64,000 nt of DNA from the NCBI GenBank assembly GCA_964388455.1, contig CAYMAN010000008.1, forward strand, positions 1-64,000, written 5' to 3'. Below the pieces are notes generated by a model, which was not told the origin of the DNA, did no database searches, and saw only the letters and a list, made by a program, of their open reading frames with translations. Positions 26,928-34,928 of this stretch are shown here, one piece after another (positions within the stretch are counted from its first letter, which is position 1; every line of letters starts with the position of its first letter). The DNA is from JBBRWO01 sp964388455. Lineage in GTDB: Bacteria > Actinomycetota > Coriobacteriia > Anaerosomatales > JAAXUF01. The position numbers and the translations under genes are program-made.

Positions 26928-28631
26928 GTGAAGCGCACCTCGCTATTTCTCATTTGCGCAGCGATCATCACCGCGGTCTTTGGCGGCGCAGCATCCGCTG
27001 AGGCGGCCCCTTGGCCGGTCGAAGCGGCGCGTGTCTCGGTGCCTACAGAGCGTGTCGCCGGCGCCAACCGATTTGCCACCGCCGCCGCCATCGCTGCCGA
27101 GTCCTATCCGTCGTGGAGCGGGGTCAGCCACGTCATCGTGGCCTCGGGCGATGATCGCTCGGCGGCCGACCCCTTGTCCTCGGGCAGCCTGTGTTGGGCC
27201 TACGACGCGCCACTGCTGCTCACCAGCAGCACCGGTACGCCGCGTGCGACGCGTGCCGCGCTTGCCGCGATCGTCTCGGCGAACACGACAGTCACCGTCC
27301 ATGTTGTCGGCGGTTCGGCATCGGTGCCGGCTGCGCGGATCAGCGAGCTCAAGCGGATTGTCGGCAAGAAGGGCAAGGTCGAGCAGCCTTGGCTCAAGGG
27401 CGACCGTTACACGACGTCGCGCGGGATCGCGGCTCGGGTGAGACGGGTTGCGGCCGACACCTCGCGAACGGTTCCCGCCGCGGTCTTCGTCGCCAACGGC
27501 GAGCGAAGGAGCGCGTTTTGGGATGTACTGGCGGTCTCGGCGGTGTCTCGCAACACGGGCATCCCGGTACTGCTGACCGCTGGCGACAACGTGCCCTCTG
27601 CCACCCGTGCAGCACTCGCGTCTGTGCCGGGCGCACGGCGCATCGTCATAGGCGGTAGGAGTGCAGTCTCTGCCGGGGTCTACCGGTCAGTCGGTGGCAG
27701 CGCGCGCTGGTCGGGAGCGACGGCGTACGGGACCGCTGCATCGGTGGCCCGGCGTGCTGCCGCGGAGGGCTGGGCGAGTCCGGCGACCTTCGGTGTGGCC
27801 GTGGCGATGCCGGATGCACTCGCGGGTGCCGGACTCGTGGGCCGGGCCGGCGGGGTGCTGCTGCTGTCGGATAGGGTCCGCATCAGCAAGCCTACGTGGG
27901 ACCTTCTCTCGGCACCGAGCGCGCCGCTGACAAAGGGATATCTGCTCGGTGGCGTGAAGGGCGGGAGCGCTGCACTGCTCAAGGAGCTGAACGGTGCTCC
28001 GGCGGTTCCCGCCCTGGGCTCACAGACGCCCGCGAGTTACGGCGGATCCTCGGCCAAGGTGGCGGGCTCGGTGGGCGGCAATACGACCCAGGTCAAGCTG
28101 GTGGTGAACGGTGTGACGAAGTCGACCAAGAGCGTCCTGCCGTGGCAAAAGTTCGACTTTGGCAACGTGTCGGTACCGAGCGCCGGCCTGAAGATCACGG
28201 TGGTCGCCGGTAATCCCGATGGTCGGACGGCTTCCGTCTCGCGAACGGTCAAGCGCCTCAGCTTCCCGTACGCAACCTGCATCATCATCGACAAGTCCGA
28301 CTTCAAACTCTACTGGATCAAGAACAACCAACTGGTGAAGGCCTACCCGATCGCGACCGGGCGTGCGGGCATGGAGACACCGATCGGCACGTGGAAGATC
28401 CTCGCCAAATACCACACCGATCCGTCGAGCGTCTACGGGCCGAGGAAGATGCGCATGTTCCGCAAGGTGGGCAACAGCTACGTGTTCACGGCCTACGCGA
28501 TCCACGGTACCAACCAGGAATGGGTCATCGGTACCAAGGCGAGTCACGGCTGCATCCGCATGTACAACAAGCAGGTGCTCGAGCTGTTCCCTCAGGTACC
28601 GCTTGGCACCCTGGTCGTCACCAGGCCGTGA
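26928..28631 (+). CDS. CWB2 repeats fused to an L,D-transpeptidase (YkuD) domain, secreted
   Basis: 567 residues with a signal peptide (about 1-28, ending AEA). Residues about 35-345 are three CWB2 repeats (RVAGANRFATAAAIA; IVASGDDRSAADPLS; VHVVGGSASVP; IVIGGRSAVSAG). A short beta domain follows (about 365-425), then a YkuD L,D-transpeptidase domain (about 428-567) with the full active-site signature: histidine in AIHGTNQEW and the nucleophile in SHGCIRMYN. Such enzymes form 3-3 peptidoglycan cross-links or attach proteins to the wall. The GTG start has AAGGAG upstream. The repeats would keep the enzyme at the wall polymer. The hairpin at 28658 may end its transcript. Confidence 0.9.
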   Translation: MKRTSLFLICAAIITAVFGGAASAEAAPWPVEAARVSVPTERVAGANRFATAAAIAAESYPSWSGVSHVIVASGDDRSAADPLSSGSLCWAYDAPLLLTSSTGTPRATRAALAAIVSANTTVTVHVVGGSASVPAARISELKRIVGKKGKVEQPWLKGDRYTTSRGIAARVRRVAADTSRTVPAAVFVANGERRSAFWDVLAVSAVSRNTGIPVLLTAGDNVPSATRAALASVPGARRIVIGGRSAVSAGVYRSVGGSARWSGATAYGTAASVARRAAAEGWASPATFGVAVAMPDALAGAGLVGRAGGVLLLSDRVRISKPTWDLLSAPSAPLTKGYLLGGVKGGSAALLKELNGAPAVPALGSQTPASYGGSSAKVAGSVGGNTTQVKLVVNGVTKSTKSVLPWQKFDFGNVSVPSAGLKITVVAGNPDGRTASVSRTVKRLSFPYATCIIIDKSDFKLYWIKNNQLVKAYPIATGRAGMETPIGTWKILAKYHTDPSSVYGPRKMRMFRKVGNSYVFTAYAIHGTNQEWVIGTKASHGCIRMYNKQVLELFPQVPLGTLVVTRP

Positions 28632-28657
28632 TCGGACGCAACTTCGCGACATTTCGC

Positions 28658-28690
28658 CTCGGGCGCTCACCGGAAACGGGGGCGCCCGAG
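28658..28690 (+). terminator. Possible terminator hairpin without a U-tract
   Basis: CTCGGGCGC (28658-28666) pairs with GCGCCCGAG (28682-28690) around a 15-nt loop, 26 nt after the transpeptidase gene. No run of T follows, so it may be a weak terminator or an mRNA-stabilising stem. The rest of the 251-bp gap up to 28883 is AT-richer than its surroundings and holds a perfect inverted repeat GCATTTA-6 nt-TAAATGC (28751-28770) that could be an operator. Confidence 0.45.
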
Positions 28691-28882
28691 CTGCGTTAAG
28701 GCGAGGCCCTGAGCAGCATCTTCAGGTTGATGAATCTGAATCAAAATATGGCATTTAGCTGCGTAAATGCGGCTGACGATGTCTGAAGAAGCCTGTGCTC
28801 CAAAAGCATCAAGTGACGTCTCCGGACGCGCGATAGAGAGGGTATATCGGCAGCCGCCGGTCCTCCTCTGGGGGCGAGTCAC

Positions 28883-30214
28883 TTGGGACGTTTCACCACA
28901 TGCATCGCGCTTGCGCTGGTCATGCTGCTCGGGCCTTTGGGCAGCATCACGAACGCTGCGACGGCTGCGCCGCTTCCCGCGTCGGTCCCGGCGCTGCGCA
29001 CCCCGTTCACCCGCCAGATCCCGGCGAAGGGCACCGTTCGCATCCCGGCCATCGTGATCGACTTCGAGGACTCGCGGAACACGATGAGCGAGACCGACAT
29101 TGCGAGCACACTGTTCGGTGCGGGCAAAGCCGAGAAGGCCCCCATGGAGAGCCTGAGTGCGTTCTACCGGCGCTCCTCATACGGCGCGCTCGACCTCACC
29201 GGCGAGGTTCTCGGCGTGTATCACGTGCCGACGACCCGTGCCGCAGCCGAGGCATCAGGTCAGACTTCGCTGGTTGAGGACGCGTTGGCGACGTTCGACG
29301 CGCAGGGCACGGACTTTGGACGCTACGACGGCGATGGCGACGGTCGCATCGACTACCTCATCGTCATGTGGACCGGGTCGGCGCGACGCGGGAGCACGTG
29401 GTGGGGGAGTTACACCGTGGGTGGCAGCGACCTTCGCGTGGACGGCACGACGCTGGGTGCCTACGCCTGGGCGCCGGTGCCGACCGACTTCTCGGCGAGG
29501 ACGCTGGTTCACGAGACGGGGCACGCGCTGGGACTTGCAGATCTCTACGACGGCAACCGTGTCATGGGACCCGGCGGTGGCGTGGGCGCGTTCGACCCGA
29601 TGGGCGACGGTTCCTGCGACCACAACGCGCTCAGCAAGATCATGCTGGGCTGGATTCAGCCGCGTGTGGTCAGCGCCGGGCTGGAGAAACTCAGTCTGCG
29701 GCCGACGTCGGTTGCTCCGGATGCCGCCATCGTGATGCCCGGCTTCTCGCTCGACGCACCGTACCGCGAGTTCTACGTGGTGCAGTCGCGCGTGCGGTCC
29801 GGCAACGACGCCGCATGGCCCTATGAGCGCACCGCGGCGCTGCAGGTGTGGCACGTGGACGCGACGCTGGGGAGCAACGGGCGCTATGCGTATAACAACT
29901 CAACGACCGCCCACAAGTTCCTGCGGCTGGTCGAGGCCGATGGCAAGAGAGAGATCGAGAAGCTCGACATGAGCAACACGACGGATCTGTTCCGCACAGG
30001 CGCGACCTTCTCGGCGGCGAGCGCTCCGTCGAGTGTTCTGTACACCGGAGACCGCTCCGGCGTCACGGTCAGCAATATCAGGACCGCGACCGGCAGTGTG
30101 TCGTTCAGCGCTGCCGCGGGGGCATCAGCGAGCACGGACCGGCTCGCTGATGCCCGCCTGGCTCGCAAGGCCACATTCGCCGCCGCGAAACGTCTCGCCG
30201 CACGTCGTCGCTGA
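28883..30214 (+). CDS. Secreted M6-type (InhA-like) metalloprotease
   Basis: 443 residues with a signal peptide (about 1-28, ending TNAATAA). The zinc site HETGHALGLADLYD lies near residue 210, with the two histidines and glutamate of HExxH and the distal part matching the M6 family. A DYDGDGDGRIDY-like acidic loop near residue 150 resembles a calcium-binding turn. The domain spans about 50-270; the C-terminal 170 residues look like a beta-rich accessory domain ending in an arginine/alanine-rich tail. The start is TTG 28883, after GGGGGCGAG; the next ATG would cut the signal peptide. It may process neighbouring surface proteins, which is inference from position only. Confidence 0.85.
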   Translation: MGRFTTCIALALVMLLGPLGSITNAATAAPLPASVPALRTPFTRQIPAKGTVRIPAIVIDFEDSRNTMSETDIASTLFGAGKAEKAPMESLSAFYRRSSYGALDLTGEVLGVYHVPTTRAAAEASGQTSLVEDALATFDAQGTDFGRYDGDGDGRIDYLIVMWTGSARRGSTWWGSYTVGGSDLRVDGTTLGAYAWAPVPTDFSARTLVHETGHALGLADLYDGNRVMGPGGGVGAFDPMGDGSCDHNALSKIMLGWIQPRVVSAGLEKLSLRPTSVAPDAAIVMPGFSLDAPYREFYVVQSRVRSGNDAAWPYERTAALQVWHVDATLGSNGRYAYNNSTTAHKFLRLVEADGKREIEKLDMSNTTDLFRTGATFSAASAPSSVLYTGDRSGVTVSNIRTATGSVSFSAAAGASASTDRLADARLARKATFAAAKRLAARRR

Positions 30215-30234
30215 GTGAGGCCGTAGCAGCGTGC

Positions 30235-30240
30235 TATCAT
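30235..30240 (+). promoter_or_regulatory. Candidate -10 element (TATCAT) before the amidase gene
   Basis: TATCAT, 75 nt before the ATG at 30315. The transcript would begin near 30247 and carry a strong hairpin almost at its 5' end: GTGCGACGCC (30249-30258) pairs perfectly with GGCGTCGCAC (30271-30280) around a 12-nt loop. No match to a riboswitch I know. Confidence 0.45.
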
Positions 30241-30314
30241 CGGGACGCGTGCGACGCCCTTCAGTCGGTAGGCGTCGCACCCCGAAACCGCCCTCATGCC
30301 GACGCGAGGTGCCG

Positions 30315-31988
30315 ATGCAGCCCATTCGTAGACACGGCCCCCTTGTATTCGCTATCCGCGTGCTCGCGCTCGTCGCGCTGATGTTTGGCGTGCCGCTCGC
30401 GGCTCAGGGCGCCCCCATCAAACCTGCCGCGCTTCGTGTCATCGTGGATCCGGGTCATGGTGGAGTCTACTCGGGAGCCACCTACGGCGGCGTGCAGGAG
30501 GCCGACCTCAACCTTGCGATCGCCAAGCGACTCGCGGCCGAACTCAAGCGCCGAGGAATCGACGCCCGCCTCACGCGCTCCGGCGACACGCGCGTGTATC
30601 GCGGTGGAGCGATGCGCACGTGGCGCTTCCACGAGGCGACCAAGCTGTATCGCTACGCTTATTGGCCGGTAGACGATGCCGAGGACCGACTGAGACTCGA
30701 TCTGCAGGCACGAGTGGATGCTGCAAACGCATCGGGAGCGGACCTGTTCGTCTCGATTCACAACAACGCGGCCGGTGCGAGTGCGCACGGCATAGAAGTG
30801 TGGCGTGCGCCCAACGATCTGCTCGGACAGCGGTTCGGCCTAGACGTCCAGAGCCATGTCATCCGCACGACCGGGGCAGCCAATCGCGGTGTGCAGACAG
30901 CGAGTTTCTACGTGGTGCGCTGGAGCAACGTTCCGGCCCTGCTCGTCGAGACCGGCTTTGTGAGCAACTCGGCTGAACGTGCGCGACTCAAGAGCGCCAG
31001 CTACCAGAGCAAGTTGGCGCGCGGCATCGCCGACGGCATTCAGACATTCGCGGCGCGCCCGGTCAACGAACCCTACCAGCGGTACTGGGGTCCAACTCGC
31101 TATGACACCGCAGCGTCTGTCTCGGCTGCCGGATGGCCCTCGGGTGTGCCTGCGGTAGTGCTGGCGTCAGGAGCGACGTTCTCAGACGCGCTGGTCGCGG
31201 GCCCGCTCGCAACCAAGCTCGGGGGGCCGATTCTGACGACGTCGGGCTCCGGTCTCGCGCCGTCTGTGGGCCGAGAGCTGCAGCGACTCGCGCCCCGCCG
31301 CATCGTAGTCGTGGGAAACCGCGCGTCGGTTCCGGATGCGGTCGCGAAACAGGCGGCGGCAGTCGCCGGTCTGCGATCCTCTGACATCGAACGGATCGAC
31401 GGCGCGGACAGCTATGCGGTCTCACTAGCCGTCGCCCGCAAGGTCGTGACCGCCGAGACGACCAGTGTCGTCGTGGCCTCCGGTACCGGGTTCGCCGACT
31501 CGCTGTCGATCGTCGCGAGCGCGGCCGAGCGCGGTGAGCCGATCCTGCTCGCGAGCCCACAAGGACTCTCCGACGGTGCGCTGCAGCTCATCCGTGAGCG
31601 TCCGGACCGCGCGGTAACGGTAATCGGCGGCACGACCATCATGCCTACCAGCGTCATGCGCGGAGTGCCCTTCACGCGTCTCGCCGGCAAGGATCGTTAC
31701 GCAACGAACTGGGTGGTCTTCAACGCGCGCTACGGCACAGCACAGCGCATGAGTCCCGTCCTGGTCTCCGGTGTGCAGTTCGCCGACGCTCTGGTGGCCG
31801 GTCCGTTCGCCGCCGCCGACGGACGCCCGCTGCTGCTCGTGGGCAAGGCGACGGTGTCGCAGGACCTCAGGCCCTGGGTGTACGCCAATCGCGATGCGGC
31901 ACTTGAGTTCGACGTTGTCGGCGGGCCCGCAGTGGTTACCGCCTACGTCTCGGCGATGTTCGACAAGATGGAGATGCGCACGTACTAG
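30315..31988 (+). CDS. N-acetylmuramoyl-L-alanine amidase (Amidase_3) with CWB2 repeats, secreted
   Basis: 557 residues; signal peptide about 1-32 (ending AAQGA). Residues about 37-225 form a zinc amidase of the AmiC/CwlC type: VDPGHGG and the glutamate of GVQEADLNLAIA, the second histidine in FVSIHNNAAG, and the catalytic glutamate in LLVETGFVSN. Residues about 230-557 are three CWB2 repeats (YWGPTRYDTAASVS; VVLASGATFSDALVAG; VVVGNRASVPDAV; VTVIGGTTIMP; LAGKDRYATNWVV). It cuts the bond between muramic acid and L-alanine in peptidoglycan. The ATG at 30315 follows GCGAGGTG; upstream in-frame starts lie in the leader hairpin. It resembles the CwlV-type amidases that are localised by the same repeats. 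Confidence 0.92.
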   Translation: MQPIRRHGPLVFAIRVLALVALMFGVPLAAQGAPIKPAALRVIVDPGHGGVYSGATYGGVQEADLNLAIAKRLAAELKRRGIDARLTRSGDTRVYRGGAMRTWRFHEATKLYRYAYWPVDDAEDRLRLDLQARVDAANASGADLFVSIHNNAAGASAHGIEVWRAPNDLLGQRFGLDVQSHVIRTTGAANRGVQTASFYVVRWSNVPALLVETGFVSNSAERARLKSASYQSKLARGIADGIQTFAARPVNEPYQRYWGPTRYDTAASVSAAGWPSGVPAVVLASGATFSDALVAGPLATKLGGPILTTSGSGLAPSVGRELQRLAPRRIVVVGNRASVPDAVAKQAAAVAGLRSSDIERIDGADSYAVSLAVARKVVTAETTSVVVASGTGFADSLSIVASAAERGEPILLASPQGLSDGALQLIRERPDRAVTVIGGTTIMPTSVMRGVPFTRLAGKDRYATNWVVFNARYGTAQRMSPVLVSGVQFADALVAGPFAAADGRPLLLVGKATVSQDLRPWVYANRDAALEFDVVGGPAVVTAYVSAMFDKMEMRTY

Positions 31989-32061
31989 ACGGACGGTCCA
32001 CACGCTGGGGATGGTCGATTTCTGCTGCGTAGGTGGGCCGTAGGCGCCGATGGCCCTGTGC

Positions 32062-32067
32062 TAGTAT
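32062..32067 (+). promoter_or_regulatory. Candidate -10 element of a leaderless gene
   Basis: TAGTAT ends 7 nt before the ATG at 32075, and no ribosome-binding sequence is present between the preceding gene and this ATG. The spacing puts the transcription start on the start codon. Confidence 0.55.
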
Positions 32068-32074
32068 CACCGCC

Positions 32075-33295
32075 ATGAGGATTCTTCAGATAGGGCCGGT
32101 ACCGCCAGAACTCGGTGGCCGCAGCACGGGTGGCATCGCTACGCACGTGCAGGGACTGGCCACACATCTCACCATGCTCGGTCACGAGGTCGGCATTCTG
32201 GCCGACAACCGCGACTACGACCCCGCTTCCTGGCCGGCACTCGAATTCGGCATCTCCGTGTTCGGCATCGCAGACTTCGCCGGCCCTGCTCGGATGCGTG
32301 CCCTGGCGTCTCCGCGGGCCGCCTCGCAGATCGTCATCGCACGACGCGTGCTGTCACAGGGATGGTCGCTGCGGTGGTTGGCCTCAAAGATCGCGGCATA
32401 CCGCTCGGTGGTCGCAGACTTCAGACCCGATATCGTGCACGTGCACACACTCGAGGCACGCTACGCGCTTGCCCATGCCGTGCTTGGCGGGACGATCCCG
32501 CTTATGGCGACGGCGCATTCGAGCCACTACGTCGAGCTCGTCGACACATCCAGCCGAGCAGCCAACGCGGCATTGGTGGGCCGCAACCTTGGCGCGGCGC
32601 GTGACGTCATCTACGTCAGCGACTTCCTACGACGTCGCTACGCGCAGCTCTTCCCGGAGCAGAGTGCTCATGCGAGCGCGCGGGTCGTGCACAACCCCAT
32701 CGACGTTGCGATTCACAGGCCGGTCCCGCGTGCGGAGGCTCGCCGTGCGGTCGGAGTGTCGGGTGAGGGACCGGTGCTGTTGTTCGTGGGCAACCTCATC
32801 GACTGCAAGGACGTCGGCTCGCTCCTTCGCGCGGTCGCGTTGCTCGCAGGCACGGGAACGAAGGCGACCGCGCTGATCGTGGGCGACGGTGTTGAAGCGG
32901 GACGCCTCGCTAAACTCGCCCATTACGAGGGGGTCGCTGATCGCGTCCGCTTCGAGGGTCGCAGACCACAGTCGGAGCTCTCCGCGTACTACAGCGCGGC
33001 CGATATCTTCGTGTTCCCCAGCGTGATGGAGGGCTTTGGTCTGGTCGCGGTTGAGGCGATGCTCTGTGGCACGCCGGTCGTCGGGACGCCTGAGGTGTTC
33101 AGTGAGGTCGTGCCGGAGTTCGGCGGGAGCGTTGCGCCGGTGTCGGACCCGGTTGCGCTCGCCGAGGCGATCAGCGCCGCGTTGGCGCGGACGTGGGATC
33201 GCGATGCGATTCGAGAGTACGCACTCGGTTTCGATTGGGAGCGTCGAATCGGGGAGTACGAGGCTGTCTATGCTGAGGTGCGTGCGGGCCGCTAG
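32075..33295 (+). CDS. GT4-family glycosyltransferase
   Basis: GT-B glycosyltransferase of 406 residues. N-terminal acceptor domain begins MRILQIGPVPPELGGRSTGG; the C-terminal donor domain has LFVGNLIDCKDVGSLLRA, VRFEGRRPQSELSAYYSAADIFVFPS and MEGFGLVAVEAMLCGTPVV, which carries the GT4 E-x7-E motif. The start lacks a ribosome-binding site and a -10 box stands 7 nt before it, so a leaderless transcript is likely. The donor sugar is not predictable. It converges on the flippase gene; the two stop codons overlap within the four bases CTAG (33292-33295). Confidence 0.9.
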   Translation: MRILQIGPVPPELGGRSTGGIATHVQGLATHLTMLGHEVGILADNRDYDPASWPALEFGISVFGIADFAGPARMRALASPRAASQIVIARRVLSQGWSLRWLASKIAAYRSVVADFRPDIVHVHTLEARYALAHAVLGGTIPLMATAHSSHYVELVDTSSRAANAALVGRNLGAARDVIYVSDFLRRRYAQLFPEQSAHASARVVHNPIDVAIHRPVPRAEARRAVGVSGEGPVLLFVGNLIDCKDVGSLLRAVALLAGTGTKATALIVGDGVEAGRLAKLAHYEGVADRVRFEGRRPQSELSAYYSAADIFVFPSVMEGFGLVAVEAMLCGTPVVGTPEVFSEVVPEFGGSVAPVSDPVALAEAISAALARTWDRDAIREYALGFDWERRIGEYEAVYAEVRAGR

Positions 33296-34794
33296 GAGCG
33301 ATTCGAGAGCTTCAGCCTGCGCTTGGCGGCGCCCCACAGCTCGCCTGTGAACTGCAGCTCATCCGGGCGCAGTCCGCGCAGCGCCCACAGTGCGGCGACG
33401 TACAGCACGAGCCCCAGCACCGTCTCGACAACCAGCAGCCAGATCGCGGGATCAAACCAGCGGAACGCAAGCGTGAGCATCCCCGCCATGATCGCCGCGG
33501 CCCCGATGATCCGTGCGAGGTCCAGTGTAGGCAGCTGCCACTCCATATACGGTCTGCTACGCCACCATGCGAGTGTGAGCAGGAACAGGTACGAGAACAA
33601 TGTGTTCCATGCGGCCGCCTGGTAGCCGAACCGTGGAATCAGCAGCAGGTTCGCCGCCACCTGAAACGCAGCAGCCATCATCACGTTCTGCATCGTGATC
33701 AGCGTCTTCTTGTGCATCGCAAGCCCGTTGCCGGCAATCTGCGTCATGCCGTAAAGCAGCACTCCGGCGGCGACGATCGGCAGTACCTTGTAGGCCTCGT
33801 GGAAGTCCGGTCCGGTGAAGATCTTCACGAACGGCTGCGCGATCACCGCGAGTCCGGCGACCATCGGCACGGTCACCATCGCGTAGTAGCGCGTGAGCTG
33901 TGTCTGTACCTGCTCGGCGAGCTTCTGGTCGTGCTTCTCGAACGTGCGCACCATTACGGGGCCGATGGCGATGAGCAACGGCAGCGTGATGAGGTTCATG
34001 ATCTTGTCGCCCAGGCCGTACGCGACTCCGTACAGGCCGACCTGCTCGGCGGATTGGCTCAGTCCGATGATGTAGCGGTCCGAGAGGATCAGGATCCACG
34101 ACGAGACGGCGGCGGGGATCATCGGCACGCCGTAGGAGGCGAACTGCCTTGCGATGTCGCCGGAGTAGCTGCGTGGCGACAGGCTTCCCTCGGTGTACGC
34201 GTTGCGAATCGCGAACGGCACGAGCAGCGCATTGCCGAGCACGACACCGGCGAGGACCCCGTACGCACCCCACTTGGTCACGACCACGAAGAAGACCGAG
34301 AACACCGTCGCGAGAATCGCCGAGGCTACCGAGAGAATCGCGTATGCGTTGGCGCGGTTCGCGGCGCGCATCAGCTGCTGGATCACCTGGATGAACTGGT
34401 TGAAGACGAGGCCCGCCAGCGCGATGGGAAGCAGGCGCTGCACGCCGGAAGAGAAGTTGCCCGCGAACAGGACCCCGAGTCCTCCCACGACCAGCGCGCC
34501 GAGGAAGAGCGACACGATCGCGGACCACACGACGGTCGCCACGTATTCGTCGAGGCGACCCTTGCGCTCCTCGGCCCAGTAGAAGCGGACGATGGACGCG
34601 GTCAACCATGAGGTGAGCAGGGTGGCGGTCAGCGAGACGGCGGAGTTCACGAGGTAGAAGTCGCCGTAGTCCGCCGGAGAGATCAGGCGCGTGAAGATCG
34701 GCACGGTGATGAATGACGTCAACGCCGGCACCAGCCGCACGGGGAAGTACTTGATCGCGTCGGTTCCCGCGCCCTTGAGGATCGTCTTCAGCAA
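33292..34794 (-). CDS. Polysaccharide flippase, Wzx/MATE-like (MOP superfamily)
   Basis: Integral membrane protein of 500 residues with about 12-14 membrane helices, expected to flip undecaprenyl-linked glycan units outward. The N terminus, KYFPVRLVPALTSFITVPIFTRLISPADYG, is typical of Wzx/RfbX proteins. I chose TTG 34794 because AGGAGT lies at good distance upstream and the homologous part starts there; an ATG 33 codons earlier would add unconserved sequence crossing the promoter region. A minus-strand -10 (TACGCT, 34841 to 34836) is 42 nt before the TTG. It is divergent from the pse genes. Confidence 0.87.
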   Translation of the reverse strand: MLKTILKGAGTDAIKYFPVRLVPALTSFITVPIFTRLISPADYGDFYLVNSAVSLTATLLTSWLTASIVRFYWAEERKGRLDEYVATVVWSAIVSLFLGALVVGGLGVLFAGNFSSGVQRLLPIALAGLVFNQFIQVIQQLMRAANRANAYAILSVASAILATVFSVFFVVVTKWGAYGVLAGVVLGNALLVPFAIRNAYTEGSLSPRSYSGDIARQFASYGVPMIPAAVSSWILILSDRYIIGLSQSAEQVGLYGVAYGLGDKIMNLITLPLLIAIGPVMVRTFEKHDQKLAEQVQTQLTRYYAMVTVPMVAGLAVIAQPFVKIFTGPDFHEAYKVLPIVAAGVLLYGMTQIAGNGLAMHKKTLITMQNVMMAAAFQVAANLLLIPRFGYQAAAWNTLFSYLFLLTLAWWRSRPYMEWQLPTLDLARIIGAAAIMAGMLTLAFRWFDPAIWLLVVETVLGLVLYVAALWALRGLRPDELQFTGELWGAAKRRLKLSNRS

Positions 34795-34835
34795 GCCCTG
34801 ACTCCTGTCACGTTTCTGCGTGTGGTTCGCCGCAC

Positions 34836-34882
34836 AGCGTACCGCAGACCACAAGGCGGCGACCGTGTCGGCAGGGTAGAAT
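34836..34882. promoter_or_regulatory. Divergent promoter region between the flippase and the pse genes
   Basis: Minus-strand -10 candidate TACGCT (34841 to 34836) toward the flippase, and plus-strand TAGAAT (34877-34882) toward pseB, whose ATG is at 34929. Neither has a clear -35, as for most promoters in this window. The two -10 boxes face away from each other about 40 nt apart. Confidence 0.45.
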
Positions 34883-34928
34883 GTCACGAACACGTTGTCA
34901 GCACATGCGTATCCAGGACGGAGTTTGC

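Noticed and set aside
28691..28882. c-di-GMP riboswitch in the gap before the metalloprotease gene
   Set aside because: No match to the conserved GEMM sequence or its tetraloop-receptor stems.
33712..34611. 299-codon plus-strand frame over the flippase gene
   Set aside because: Highly charged shadow frame; the minus strand encodes a clear multi-helix membrane protein.
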